Shown here: in pieces, positions 43,167-51,953 of the stretch | Layout of the letters: every line of letters begins with the position of its first letter | How positions within the stretch are numbered: position 1 is the stretch's first letter | NCBI GenBank assembly: GCA_965216585.1 | Contig: CBDCGC010000003.1 | Coordinates: forward strand, 310,001 to 374,000 | Direction of reading: 5' to 3' | DNA: 64,000 bases | DNA from: CADEER01 sp965216585 | GTDB lineage: Bacteria > Desulfobacterota > Binatia > HRBIN30 > CADEER01 | Position numbers and translations under genes: made by a program | The notes under the pieces: generated by a model | The model's input: only the letters and a program-made list of their open reading frames with translations | The model's database searches: none | Told to the model about the DNA's origin: nothing

Positions 43167-44044
43167 GCTGCCGCGGTGAGCTGCTCGAGCGCCTGGCGGT
43201 ACTTCGCAGAAGTCTTGGCGACGACGTCGGCGGGCAACTCCGGCGCCGGCGGCTGTTTGTTCCACCCCGAGGCCGACAGGTAATCGCGCACGTACTGCTT
43301 GTCGAAGCTAGGCGGTGAAATGCCGGTGCGGTACTCCTCGGCCGGCCAGAAGCGCGACGAGTCGGGAGTCATCACCTCGTCGATGAGAATGATCTCACCA
43401 TCGAGCACGCCAAACTCGACCTTGGTGTCGGCGATGATGATACCGCGCTGCTCGGCCCAGCGGGCGCCGAAATCGTAGATCTGCAACGACAGGTCGCGAA
43501 TCTTCTCGGCGCGATCGGCACCGATCAGCTCGACCACCTGATCAAAGGAAATGTTTTCGTCGTGCTCGCCTTGCGGCGCCTTGGTCGACGGCGTGAAAAT
43601 CGGCTCCGGCAAGCGCGACGCCTGTTCGAGACCGGACGGCAGGGCGATGCCGCACACCGAAGAGGTGCGCTGGTATTCGGCCCAGCCCGAGCCGACCAGG
43701 TAGCCGCGCACCACCGCTTCCACGGGCAAGGCATCGGCCTTGCGCACCACCTGCGATCGGCGGCGCAGCGATTCGACCGACTCACTCGGTACGACGTCCT
43801 CGAGCTTGCGGTCGCTTTCGTGGTTGGGCACGAGGTGCGAGGTCTTTTCGAACCAGAAGTGCGACAGCTGGTTGAGCACGTCGCCCTTGTCGGGAATCGG
43901 CGTCGGCAGCACGACGTCGAAGGCCGAGAGGCGGTCGCTGGTGACGATGAGAAGATCCTCGCCAAGGTCGTAGACGTCGCGGACCTTGCCACGGAAGGCC
44001 AGTGGAACTCCGGGTATTGAGCTCTCGAACATTGCGTTGGACAT
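43163..44044 (-). CDS. purC: Phosphoribosylaminoimidazole-succinocarboxamide synthase
   Basis: 293 residues of the long (fungal/deltaproteobacterial-type) SAICAR synthetase. Motifs: RGKVRDVYDLG, TSDRLSAFDVVLPTPIP, VRGYLVGSGWAEY, TPSTKAPQGEHDENIS, DTKVEFGVLDGEIILIDEVMTPDSSRFWP. It joins aspartate to CAIR in de novo purine synthesis. Start ATG MSNAMFES is preferred; an ATG four codons on is possible. It precedes the SDR gene with a four-base overlap. Confidence 0.95.
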   Translation of the reverse strand: MSNAMFESSIPGVPLAFRGKVRDVYDLGEDLLIVTSDRLSAFDVVLPTPIPDKGDVLNQLSHFWFEKTSHLVPNHESDRKLEDVVPSESVESLRRRSQVVRKADALPVEAVVRGYLVGSGWAEYQRTSSVCGIALPSGLEQASRLPEPIFTPSTKAPQGEHDENISFDQVVELIGADRAEKIRDLSLQIYDFGARWAEQRGIIIADTKVEFGVLDGEIILIDEVMTPDSSRFWPAEEYRTGISPPSFDKQYVRDYLSASGWNKQPPAPELPADVVAKTSAKYRQALEQLTAAA

Positions 44045-44193
44045 GCTGAGAACGTCTAGCCAAGCCGGCGCGACGGGTAAACACCGGCCCCGACCGGAAC
44101 GGCGGACAGGCCCTGTTGCATATGGACGGCGTTCGTGGCTTTGTTGCTCGTTCAGCGGATCACCGCCAGCAGCGGCGGTAGAGGAGTACGACC

Positions 44194-44502
44194 ATGCCTC
44201 GAAAATGCGATCTCACCGGCCGCGGGCCGGCTACCGGTAACAAGGTTTCGCACGCCAACAACAAGACCAAGCGCAAGTTCATGGTCAACCTACAACCGGT
44301 GACGCTGCACTCACAGGCCCTCGGGCCGATCCGCATGCGCATCGCCACCGGCACCCTGCGCACCATCACCAAGGTCGGCGGCATCGATGCGTACCTCGCC
44401 AAGACCCCGGCAACCAAGCTGACCGAAGAGGCGCAACGCCTGAAACGCCGCGTCGCCAAGGCTCAGCGCGGCGCTGCGAAAAAGGCGGCGGCCAGCGGCT
44501 GA
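44194..44502 (+). CDS. rpmB: 50S ribosomal protein L28
   Basis: 102 residues. MPRKCDLTGRGPATGNKVSHANNKTKR is a textbook L28 opening (only the first twenty residues needed), followed by RKFMVNLQPVT and the long basic tail. The tail is longer than in E. coli, ending AQRGAAKKAAASG. It stands alone, without rpmG, which is common outside the gamma-proteobacteria. It binds 23S rRNA in the large subunit. The ATG follows GTAGAGGAGTACGACC. Confidence 0.95.
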   Translation: MPRKCDLTGRGPATGNKVSHANNKTKRKFMVNLQPVTLHSQALGPIRMRIATGTLRTITKVGGIDAYLAKTPATKLTEEAQRLKRRVAKAQRGAAKKAAASG

Positions 44503-44518
44503 GCACCTTCGCGCCGCG

Positions 44519-45634
44519 ATGGCCATCGAAACCGAATCGCGCCGCGCTCTACACGAGCTGATCGAGCTCCTGCAGGAGGTCGACGAGCGCTGGGCCGGGC
44601 CGCAGTGGAATCTCGCCTCGGCGGATGACGTCAGCGGCGCCCACCGCGCCCTCATGCACCTGCTCGAAGGGGCCGTGCTCGGCAACTTCGAAAGCGATCC
44701 GCGCCGCCCCAACTTTCGCCGCATCGTCTCGCCGTGGCGCAAGTTCACCGGCGACAACGGCGACGCCATCTACTACGATTCCCCGGTTTCGGCCGACTAC
44801 CAATACGTCGTGCGCGGCAACATCGACGGCGCCGTCTACACCTCGTTCACCATCGAGCTCGACAACGCCGACGGCTCGATGGCCAAGGCGACTGGTGGGG
44901 TGATCAACGACACTCACTTCACCGCCGACGCGAACGGCGCCTACGAGATCCGTCTCGGCGGTGCGACCGCGGGCGCCAACCACCTGCCCCTGCCGGCCGG
45001 CGCAACTCGCATCACCAGCCGGCACTACTTCGAGAACGAGACCTGCGTCGCTGCCGATCCCACCTGCGATCCGCGGCCGCGCATCGAGATCGCCGGCGAG
45101 AGGACGCCGCCGTCACCGCCGGACGACACCAGCGTCGCCGCCGGAATTCGCCGCGTCGCCCAATTCATCCGCAGTCGTACCCTCGAGATGCCGCCGCTCG
45201 CCGACAGCGACGTACCGCCCTTCGTCTCGAAGGTGCCAAACGAATTTCCACCACCGGTGGTTCCCGGCGACTTCGGCCTCGCCGCCTTCGATGCCCACTA
45301 CTCGATGGCGCCGTTCGTCGTTGGCCCCGACCAAGCGCTGGTGTTGAGCGGGCGCTGGCCGAATTGCCGCTTCGCCAACGTCTGCCTGTGGAACCGCTTC
45401 CAGCAGACCTTCGACTACGCCAACCGCAGCGTTTCACTCAACCGCAAGCAGACCGAGCTCGAACCCGACGGCACCTTTCGCTTGGTCATCGCCCACCGCG
45501 ATCCGGGCGTTGCCAACTGGCTCGATACGGAGGGACGGCCGTTCGGTATCGTCTTCTGGCGATTCATGCTGGCCGAGGGCGACGTCGAGACGCCGCGCGC
45601 CGAGTTGGTTCCGTTTGATTCCATCCGCGGCTGA
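44519..45634 (+). CDS. DUF1214-type protein
   Basis: 371 residues of the DUF1214-like group: an N-terminal helical part, FRRIVSPWRKFTGDNGDAIYY, VVRGNIDGAVYTSFTIELD, the ANGAYEIRLGG turn and the closing region with DALVLSGRWPNCRFANVCLWN-like segments. Relatives are often found with acyl-CoA or sulfotransferase genes and have no proven reaction. There is no signal peptide. It starts 16 bases after rpmB and ends 29 bases before the sulfotransferase, so these two accessory genes may be expressed together. Confidence 0.75.
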   Translation: MAIETESRRALHELIELLQEVDERWAGPQWNLASADDVSGAHRALMHLLEGAVLGNFESDPRRPNFRRIVSPWRKFTGDNGDAIYYDSPVSADYQYVVRGNIDGAVYTSFTIELDNADGSMAKATGGVINDTHFTADANGAYEIRLGGATAGANHLPLPAGATRITSRHYFENETCVAADPTCDPRPRIEIAGERTPPSPPDDTSVAAGIRRVAQFIRSRTLEMPPLADSDVPPFVSKVPNEFPPPVVPGDFGLAAFDAHYSMAPFVVGPDQALVLSGRWPNCRFANVCLWNRFQQTFDYANRSVSLNRKQTELEPDGTFRLVIAHRDPGVANWLDTEGRPFGIVFWRFMLAEGDVETPRAELVPFDSIRG

Positions 45635-45663
45635 CCCACAACGAACCCACCGCGGCGCTCAAG

Positions 45664-46941
45664 ATGTCCGACCACATTCGCCTCGACGATCTGGCAGATC
45701 CGTGGCTGCCCTGGCCGGTGCGTCTGTTCAACCGCGCCGCCGCGCCCTTCGCGGCACGCCTGCTGCCTCTCGATGAGTCGAAACTGCTCGCCGCCGCGAG
45801 CCGGCGCGTCGGCCTGGAGAACTTCGGCGACGAAGGCTTTCGCCCGCGCCTGCGCCTGCTCACGCAATCACTCGAAGAAGAGGCGAAGCTCTCCCCTTTT
45901 GGTCGTTTCACTGCCCGCGCCTTGCTGCTGCAGCTGCTGACGAACCGCCTTCTCATCGAGGACTATCTGACCCGTCACCCCGCAGCGCTGGAGGCGCCGA
46001 TCGAGCGGCCGTTGATCATCGCCGGCCTACCGCGCACCGGCACGACGCACCTGCACAATCTGATCGCCGCCAATCCGGCGCTGCGCAGCCTGCCGATGTG
46101 GGAAGCGCTCGAACCACTACCCATGCCAGGCGAGATGGCGCAGCCGCCGCCACTCGATGTGCGCTACCAGCGCTGCGCGCGGGCGATGCGCTTCCAGGAT
46201 CGCCTGATGCCGCACTTCAAGCGGATGCACGAGATGACGCCGGATGCGATCCACGAAGAGATCCAGCTCCTCGCCATCGACGTTTCGACGATGCTCTTCG
46301 AAGCCAGCTACCACGTTCCCAGCTACCGGACGTGGTACAAGGGCTCAGACCAGCGCGGTGCCTACCGCTATCTGCGCCGTATCCTCCAGGCGCTGCAACA
46401 CCAGCGCGGCCGCGGCAAGCGCTGGACGCTGAAAACGCCGCAACACCTCGAGCAGCTCGGGCCGTTGATCGAGGTATTCCCCGACGCCATGATCGTGCAG
46501 ACCCACCGCGATCCGGTGCGCATCACCGTCTCGCTGGCCAACATGATCGCCTACAGCCACCGCGTCGGCACGGTGAACATCGATCCCCAGCAAATCGGCG
46601 CCGCCTGGGCTGCGCGCACCGAGGATCTACTGCGCGGCTCGATCGACGGCCGCCCACTCATTCCGCCGCAACAAATCCTCGACATCCACTTCCGCGACTT
46701 CATGGCCGACAATCTGGCGACGGTCAAGAAAGTCTACGACTTCGCCGGCCAGCCCTGGAGCGACGAAGCGCGGGCGGCAACCGAGGCCTACATCGCCGAC
46801 CACCCGCGCGGCAAGCACGGCACCGTCGACTACCGCCTCCAAGACGTCGGCCTCGACGCCGACGAGCGGCGCAGCGCCTTGCGCTTCTACACCGAACACT
46901 TCGACGTCGCTGAAGAGCCCTCCCCCAACGGACGCACCTGA
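45664..46941 (+). CDS. PAPS-dependent sulfotransferase-family protein
   Basis: 425 residues. The 5'-phosphosulfate-binding loop GLPRTGTTHLHNL starts at residue 121, and the 3'-phosphate motif IVQTHRDPVRITVSLANM lies near 280. RWTLKTPQHLEQL is another signature of the large aryl/steroid-type sulfotransferase_3 group. It would transfer sulfate from PAPS to a hydroxyl of an unknown acceptor. The PAPS-forming cysC lies about 10 kb upstream. Cytoplasmic. Start: ATG of MSDHIRLDDL. Confidence 0.85.
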   Translation: MSDHIRLDDLADPWLPWPVRLFNRAAAPFAARLLPLDESKLLAAASRRVGLENFGDEGFRPRLRLLTQSLEEEAKLSPFGRFTARALLLQLLTNRLLIEDYLTRHPAALEAPIERPLIIAGLPRTGTTHLHNLIAANPALRSLPMWEALEPLPMPGEMAQPPPLDVRYQRCARAMRFQDRLMPHFKRMHEMTPDAIHEEIQLLAIDVSTMLFEASYHVPSYRTWYKGSDQRGAYRYLRRILQALQHQRGRGKRWTLKTPQHLEQLGPLIEVFPDAMIVQTHRDPVRITVSLANMIAYSHRVGTVNIDPQQIGAAWAARTEDLLRGSIDGRPLIPPQQILDIHFRDFMADNLATVKKVYDFAGQPWSDEARAATEAYIADHPRGKHGTVDYRLQDVGLDADERRSALRFYTEHFDVAEEPSPNGRT

Positions 46942-46981
46942 GCAAAGCGCCGACCGCCGCGGTCGCACCAGCCCGCATATC

Positions 46982-48832
46982 TCAACGCACGAGATCGTGT
47001 GGAGCGCCGTCCGGACCGGCAACCTGCTCGGCGGCGCGCAGCGCCTGTGCCGTGCGCGTCGAGGCCTCGCTCGACTCGAGTCCGTCGAACTCGCCCTCGT
47101 AGCGAACGAAGGGACAGTCGTCGATGAGAATCTCCGGGTCCGCGTCGAGGACGACCGACAGGTGGCGGCCATCCTCGCTGAGCTGGACGCTGCCGCCGAG
47201 CTGCTCGCTTTCATCGCCAAAGGTGAACCCGACCAGATTGGCCTCGAGGCCGGTCGACGTCTGGGCGACGAAGGTCAGCGTCGGACTGTCGTTGCCGGTG
47301 ACGACGGCGACGCCGACCAGGCCGTCGGCGACGCGAAAGATCGCCGGCAGGCCCGCGTCGCCGCAATCGCTGTTCCACGTGCCGGTGAACACACAGCCGA
47401 CGGGCGAGCCCGCGCTTTCGTCGAGGAGATCGAAGGGACAAGTGCATCCGTCGAGGGCGTTGCCGACGGCGGCGATGAGCTCGCCGACACCGACACGGCC
47501 GTCGCCGTTCTGATCGAACACCGGACACGCATCGAGCGCGGCACTGCCGAGGGCGATGTTGACGCCGAGAATGAGCTCCTGCACCGACACTCGCCCGTCG
47601 CCATCGCAATCGCCGCCACAGGCGCCGGTCTCACCGGCGACGACGCGCTGAAGCGCCTCAACCGCCAGGACGCTACCGTCACAGCCATCGAGGCCGTTGC
47701 GCACGGCGCGAATCAGCTCACCGATACCGATCGCGCCATCGCCATCACCGTCAGCCGAAAGGCAGACGTCGACCGGTGACTCGTGGAGTGCGGCGCGCAC
47801 TGCCAGCACGACCTCGCTGACCTCGACGCGAAAATCGCCGTTGCAATCGCCCTCGCATACCGGTGGAGTCACTACCCAGCCGATGTCGCGCAACACTTCC
47901 AGAGCCAGGCCGATATCGTGATTGGCGTTGCTGAGCGACGGCTCCATGAGCTGGTTCGGCGACAAACTCAAATCGAAGTGACTCAGGCTCGACCCCGCTT
48001 CCACCTCCTCGGGCGCGTGTAGCAAGATGTGGCCGGAGGCGTCGGCACCGCTGCTCAGTCGCTGCGAAGCCAAGATCGCGCTCGGACCGATGAGGTGCAG
48101 GTCGTCGACGCTGCGCACCGCGGCCGCGCGCTGTGTCGCGTTCATCTCGACGAAGGTCCGGCCCAGGTGATGCGCCTCGACATCGACGCTGAAGACGTCG
48201 TCCATATCCATGAAAGCGAGGCCCGATTGGACATCGACGAGCGACAGAAAGCCCAGGCCATGGCCGAGCTCATGCAGCGCGACGGTCACCAGATCGACCT
48301 GTTGGGGCGGCGGTCGGCCATCGAGTCCGAGGTACCAACCCCCGCCGCCGCCGCAATCGACGCCGAAGCTCGATGAGAAAGTGGCGCGCACGTCGCTGCT
48401 GTCGCGACAACTTCCCTCCGGACAGAGATCGATACGAGCCAGACGGTTGGCGAGAGCCGAGGCGTAGAACGTCCCCGGCAGCGGCGCCCCGGCGAAGTCG
48501 ATTTGCACCGAGGTCGGTGTCGCCTGGCCGAGCACCGCCGAGGCAGGCGAACAGGGGAGCGCATCGAACGAAACGTCCACCGCGATATCGACATCGCTTT
48601 GCAGGGCGCTGGCCCAGATCAACGCCGCCCGCTGCACGGCGTTGAATCGCTGCGCACCGATCATACGCCCGAGGTTGCCACCCACCGCCGGCACGACCGT
48701 CTCGTCGTTGAGGCCCTCGCCCGGAGCGTCTCCGTTGAAAAGACGGATCGATGCAGCTTCCGCGCCGGCGCACCAGAGGAGCAGCAGGAAGATCGCCGCC
48801 GCGCGCAGATGGTGCAGAAGACGACTGGTCAT
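46982..48832 (-). CDS. Secreted metallopeptidase with dockerin-like EF-hand repeats
   Basis: 616 residues from the ATG coupled to the upstream gene. Signal peptide to about residue 27. Zinc site HELGHGLGF with His187, Glu188 and His191, resembling M10/M43-type metallopeptidases of marine and soil bacteria; the third ligand is not certain. From about 335 to 465 there are four EF-hand-like units: CNGDFRVEVSEV, DGDGDGAIGIGEL, DCDGDGRVSVQEL and DQNGDGRVGVGEL, framed by cysteines. The last 150 residues are beta-rich with cysteines. It would be secreted and calcium-stabilised. Its EF-hand module is the same type as in the btuB-linked beta-propeller protein. Confidence 0.8.
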   Translation of the reverse strand: MTSRLLHHLRAAAIFLLLLWCAGAEAASIRLFNGDAPGEGLNDETVVPAVGGNLGRMIGAQRFNAVQRAALIWASALQSDVDIAVDVSFDALPCSPASAVLGQATPTSVQIDFAGAPLPGTFYASALANRLARIDLCPEGSCRDSSDVRATFSSSFGVDCGGGGGWYLGLDGRPPPQQVDLVTVALHELGHGLGFLSLVDVQSGLAFMDMDDVFSVDVEAHHLGRTFVEMNATQRAAAVRSVDDLHLIGPSAILASQRLSSGADASGHILLHAPEEVEAGSSLSHFDLSLSPNQLMEPSLSNANHDIGLALEVLRDIGWVVTPPVCEGDCNGDFRVEVSEVVLAVRAALHESPVDVCLSADGDGDGAIGIGELIRAVRNGLDGCDGSVLAVEALQRVVAGETGACGGDCDGDGRVSVQELILGVNIALGSAALDACPVFDQNGDGRVGVGELIAAVGNALDGCTCPFDLLDESAGSPVGCVFTGTWNSDCGDAGLPAIFRVADGLVGVAVVTGNDSPTLTFVAQTSTGLEANLVGFTFGDESEQLGGSVQLSEDGRHLSVVLDADPEILIDDCPFVRYEGEFDGLESSEASTRTAQALRAAEQVAGPDGAPHDLVR

Positions 48833-49128
48833 TCGTCGGTCATCGCGGCCGGCTCCATCGTGCACTCGGTGCGACCCTGCCGATAAACGACGCTGGTCGT
48901 GAAGCGGTCGTCGAGCACGACGGTGAACCCGCCCGCTTCGGTGCTACCCGGCTCGAGCGTCAATTGGCGGCGCTCGCCCGGAGAAGCAACCGCGGCTGTC
49001 GCCCACCAACGGCTCTGCGCCGCCCGGCCGCGCCGTGCGACGTGCGGACCGACGGCCGCCGGCTCGGCAATGACCGCCGGCGCCAAGCACAGCCACCAGA
49101 CAAATACGATCCATGTCCGCCGCCTCAT
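48829..49128 (-). CDS. Small exported protein coupled to the metallopeptidase
   Basis: 99 residues with a signal peptide (RTWIVFVWWLCLAPAVIA, cleaved near AEP). The mature part (PGERRQLTLEPGSTEAGGF, FTTSVVYRQGRTECTMEPAA) looks like a short beta-sandwich. No family recognised. Its stop overlaps the start of the metallopeptidase by four bases (ATGA). That suggests a functional partner such as an inhibitor or chaperone-like companion, but this is inference. Confidence 0.65.
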   Translation of the reverse strand: MRRRTWIVFVWWLCLAPAVIAEPAAVGPHVARRGRAAQSRWWATAAVASPGERRQLTLEPGSTEAGGFTVVLDDRFTTSVVYRQGRTECTMEPAAMTDE

Positions 49129-49768
49129 CCGCGCAGGCTACCAGAGGCGGCGAGAAATCACGATTGGCGGCACGGCATTGGCGGCGCAGGGGGAATTGGG
49201 GGGACGGGTCGCCCGCCTACCGGGCGACCCGCCGGCTGGAAGGGGAACTTCGGAGGACATTCCAGCTAGTGCACCCTATATAAGAAATTCGCCGCCTTGT
49301 ATAGATGGTAAAAGACAAATCGACCTAGGGATTCCCCTTAGTCGGGCGCGTTGGCAGACGACAAGCGCATACCGTTCGCCGCGGACATCGCCCGCCGCGC
49401 GAGGTAGCATCGCCTTGTGCCACGGTGCCTGCGTCGATTCGACATAGCCTTTGCCTTCAACCCTTCCCACACTGATCGGCGCGAACGGCACGGCAACGAT
49501 TCCTGAACGACCGTGCAAAAGAGTTCCTCAGACACGACAGCACTTCCCGTCTCATCATGCCAAATTCAAGGAACGACGCGCCGGAAGATCGCTCCCGCAC
49601 GTTGGGAGTTGTCCTCTTTGGTCTTCCACGCGCTGCCAACGGTCGAAACAGCGGTCTCAGTGGTCGATCGTCTGCACGACGCATAGATTTCGCCTGGCCA
49701 GAGATCAGCCCCGTCCAGGGTGCGTCGGTGCCGGAATGCTCGCCGCGGTTTTGCTGCCGTGGGGGATA
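49129..49768. other. Intergenic region without a recognised gene
   Basis: 640 bases between the small exported protein and tRNA-Ser. Short reading frames here have no domain or ribosome site, and the longest ones end inside the tRNA gene. There is an AT-richer patch around 49275-49320 (CTATATAAGAAATT). I see no attachment site, repeat or mobile gene. Confidence 0.5.
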
Positions 49769-49855
49769 CGGAGAGGGAGGGATTCGAACCCTCGAACCCG
49801 TTAGGGTTACACGATTTCGAGTCGTGCGGTTTCAGCCGGACTCACCCACCTCTCC
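49769..49855 (-). tRNA. tRNA-Ser (anticodon CGA)
   Basis: 87 nt on the minus strand. GGAGAGG pairs with CCTCTCC in the acceptor stem, discriminator base G. The anticodon arm GCACGACTCGAAATCGTGT has the loop CTCGAAA with anticodon CGA. A long variable arm (AACCCTAACGGGTT) marks a class-II serine tRNA. T arm GGGTTCGAATCCC. The 3' CCA is not encoded. It reads UCG codons. Confidence 0.95.
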
Positions 49856-49922
49856 GCAAGCGAGCAATGTATACCGGTGCTCCGGCTGGCAGACAAGCCG
49901 CACCTCGGCAGGTTGTTCGCGC

Positions 49923-50441
49923 TCACCGGCGGTCGCGGAAGAACTCCCGCAGCAGTGCCGCCGCTTCGCCGGCGCAGACGCCCGCTCGCACGGTGAAGCG
50001 GTGATTGAGGCGCGGGTCATCGGAATAGTCGCCCAGGGAGCCGAGAAAGCCGCCCTTCTCGTCGGCGCAACCGTAGACGACGCGCGCCACCCGCGCCTGC
50101 AGGGCGGCGCCGACACACATCAGGCACGGCTCCACCGTCGTGAAGAGCACGGCGCCGGCCAGGCGATGGTTGGCGCTGGCGGCAGCGGCGGCGCGCAGAG
50201 CGACGATCTCGGCGTGCCCGGCGGGATCGCGGTCGGCGAGGGTTCGATTGCCGCCGCGACCGGCGATGCGATCGCCGAGCACGACCACCGCGCCGATCGG
50301 AACCTCACCGAGCTCGCCGGCCCGGCGGGCCTCTTCCAGGCAAAGCCGCATGTACGTCTCGTCACCCACAGACGCACGCTGCCCCGCCGGCCACGAGGGT
50401 GCAAGCACCGACTCGGCCTGTCGAAAGTACCCGGTTGCCAA
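49923..50441 (-). CDS. tadA: tRNA-specific adenosine deaminase
   Basis: 172 residues with the cytidine-deaminase fold: His76-Ala-Glu78 in GHAEIVALR and Pro-Cys106-x-x-Cys109 in TTVEPCLMCVGA bind zinc and provide the proton. It converts A34 to inosine in tRNA-Arg(ACG). The first 25 residues (MATGYFRQAESV...) are not family-like, and a GTG at residue 25 (VGDETYMRL) may be the true start. A tRNA gene lies just downstream but is not its substrate. Confidence 0.92.
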   Translation of the reverse strand: MATGYFRQAESVLAPSWPAGQRASVGDETYMRLCLEEARRAGELGEVPIGAVVVLGDRIAGRGGNRTLADRDPAGHAEIVALRAAAAASANHRLAGAVLFTTVEPCLMCVGAALQARVARVVYGCADEKGGFLGSLGDYSDDPRLNHRFTVRAGVCAGEAAALLREFFRDRR

Positions 50442-50471
50442 GCGTCAACTGCCCGGATATCGAGGAGAGCG

Positions 50472-50624
50472 ATGCTCTACGACGTGGGCCAAGAAGTTCT
50501 GCTGATGTCGATGCCGGGTCGCTTCCGTATCATCGAGGTCGACGGTGAGCTGATCACCATCGAAAACGATGCCGGTGTACGCAAGCAGGTCCTGGAACAA
50601 GCCGTTCGCCCGGTCAAAGAGTAG
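50472..50624 (+). CDS. 50-residue protein, possible small beta-barrel
   Basis: A 50-codon gene: ATG preceded by CGAGGAGAGCG, a strong ribosome site, and TAG stop. The protein (YDVGQEVLLMSMPGRFRIIE, then DGELITIENDAGVRKQVLEQ) has the alternating strand pattern of a KOW/SH3-like fold. Evenly spaced hydrophobics and a good ribosome site support real coding. It lies between divergent tadA and a convergent Nudix gene. No name or function known. Confidence 0.6.
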   Translation: MLYDVGQEVLLMSMPGRFRIIEVDGELITIENDAGVRKQVLEQAVRPVKE

Positions 50625-50627
50625 CGC

Positions 50628-51176
50628 CTACGGCACGGCGGCCGGCGCCTGCGACCGCGCCGCCAGCCAGATGTGAAAGGCGGCGACGCTATCGGGGCAG
50701 AACGGCAACTCGTCGATCTTTTCCCGCACCTCGCCGACCGGCACCCACTCGCCGGCGACGATTTCCTCGGCCTGCAGGTGGAACGGCTCTTCGGCCCGAC
50801 ACTCGAAGACCTCGCCGAAGACGCGGTTGGTCGCGTCTTCATAGCGCAACGAGCCGACTCGCTGCAGATCCAGAGCCGGAGTGCCGAGCTCTTCTTCGAC
50901 CTCGCGCCGCGCCGCCGCCGCAAAGGACTCGCCGGCGCCGACGACACCACCGACCATCATGTCGAAGTGAGACGGAAAGATGTCTTTGCCAGCCGTGCGC
51001 TGGTGAACGAAGATGCGGCCGGCGCCATCGAGCACGACGATGTAGCAGGCTCGGTGCCAGAGGTTGCGCCGTCGCAGATCGGCGCGGCGAACTCGGCCGA
51101 TCACTCGATTGGACGCGTCGACCTCATCGACCCACTCGGCGCCGGCGTCAGTCGTCGCCACCGTCGATCTCGACAT
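50628..51176 (-). CDS. Nudix hydrolase (isopentenyl-diphosphate-isomerase-like type)
   Basis: 182 residues from the ATG of MSRSTVATTD, which has GGAGGAAG 12 bases upstream. WVDEVDASNRVIGRVRRADLR and RRNLWHRACYIVVLDGAGRI are marks of the IDI/YfcD branch. The Nudix box GGVVGAGESFAAAARREVEEE is intact. Substrate unknown. The 5' end overlaps the end of mobA by 29 bases (14 if a GTG five codons on is used). Confidence 0.82.
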   Translation of the reverse strand: MSRSTVATTDAGAEWVDEVDASNRVIGRVRRADLRRRNLWHRACYIVVLDGAGRIFVHQRTAGKDIFPSHFDMMVGGVVGAGESFAAAARREVEEELGTPALDLQRVGSLRYEDATNRVFGEVFECRAEEPFHLQAEEIVAGEWVPVGEVREKIDELPFCPDSVAAFHIWLAARSQAPAAVP

Positions 51177-51774
51177 TGTAACGCGCCGCTTCCTCCGGCG
51201 TGTTGATGTTGCGAAACGACTCCTCGGCGCCGGCAACCCCTTCCATCACCTGCTGGGGAACGAAATCGACGCGCACCCGGGGTAGGAAGTCGCGCAGCGA
51301 GCGCGCCCCTTCGCCGACCGCCTCGACGATCGACTGGCGCAGGTTGGTGGCATAGACGGCGTGCAGCGGTTCGATATCGCCGTCCCAACAGGGAACGACC
51401 GCCTGCGGGCGCTCGGCAGATCCGCGCACCTGGCCGAGCAGGAACTCGATCGGCTCGCGGCGCAGAAACGGCATGTCGCAGGCAGTGACGAAGGCGTACT
51501 CCGCCCGCACACAGCCGAGCCCCGCGTGCAAGCCGCCGAGCGGACCGAGATCGCTGAGCTCGTCCTGCACGACGCGCACCGTCAGCGACGCGTAGCGATC
51601 GGGTGCATTCGTCACGACGACGAGCTCGTCACAACAGCGGCGCAGCACGCGCACCGCGCGTTCGATGACCTTCTCACCATCGACGCGCAAGAAGGCCTTG
51701 TCGCGGCCGCCCATCCGACTGTTGTGGCCGCCGGCGAGGATGATTCCCGCTGCCGCGGAAGAGGGTAGTTGCAT
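51148..51774 (-). CDS. mobA: Molybdenum cofactor guanylyltransferase
   Basis: 208 residues. GIILAGGHNSRMGGRDKAFL is the GTP-binding loop of MobA. It is followed by LVVVTNAPDRY, the metal-binding aspartate in FVTACDMPFLRRE, and the C-terminal NINTPEEA motif, which is diagnostic. It adds GMP to molybdopterin. ATG of MQLPSSAAAG chosen; the upstream 13 residues read as noise. It is first in a two-gene unit with the Nudix gene, behind the promoter listed separately. Confidence 0.88.
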   Translation of the reverse strand: MQLPSSAAAGIILAGGHNSRMGGRDKAFLRVDGEKVIERAVRVLRRCCDELVVVTNAPDRYASLTVRVVQDELSDLGPLGGLHAGLGCVRAEYAFVTACDMPFLRREPIEFLLGQVRGSAERPQAVVPCWDGDIEPLHAVYATNLRQSIVEAVGEGARSLRDFLPRVRVDFVPQQVMEGVAGAEESFRNINTPEEAARYNVEIDGGDD

Positions 51775-51839
51775 TGGATCGCGCTCGCGTCGGTGTTCGA
51801 AACGGCCAGGCACCTTTCGCCAACGGTCCGCTTCTGCAT

Positions 51840-51868
51840 CCCATAGAAACGCCTCCGGCGACAGTCAA
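51840..51868 (-). promoter_or_regulatory. Promoter of mobA-nudix
   Basis: On the minus strand TTGACT is followed after 17 bases by TATGGG, about 65 bases upstream of the mobA start. Near-consensus -35 and acceptable -10. Confidence 0.45.
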
Positions 51869-51953
51869 CTACCCGAGTCATCGCACCGCCGGCCGGCTTT
51901 CGCTAACATCCGGGCGTCTCCGGTAGCACACACCTCGAGCCGAAGGATCGACC

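Noticed and set aside
49276..49518. 80-residue minus-strand frame before tRNA-Ser
   Set aside because: No ribosome site, no recognisable fold and no good codon pattern; not reported as a gene.
49451..49804. Reading frame ending with GRDSNPRTR
   Set aside because: This ending is the well-known translation of the T arm of a serine tRNA; the frame runs into tRNA-Ser and has no domain.
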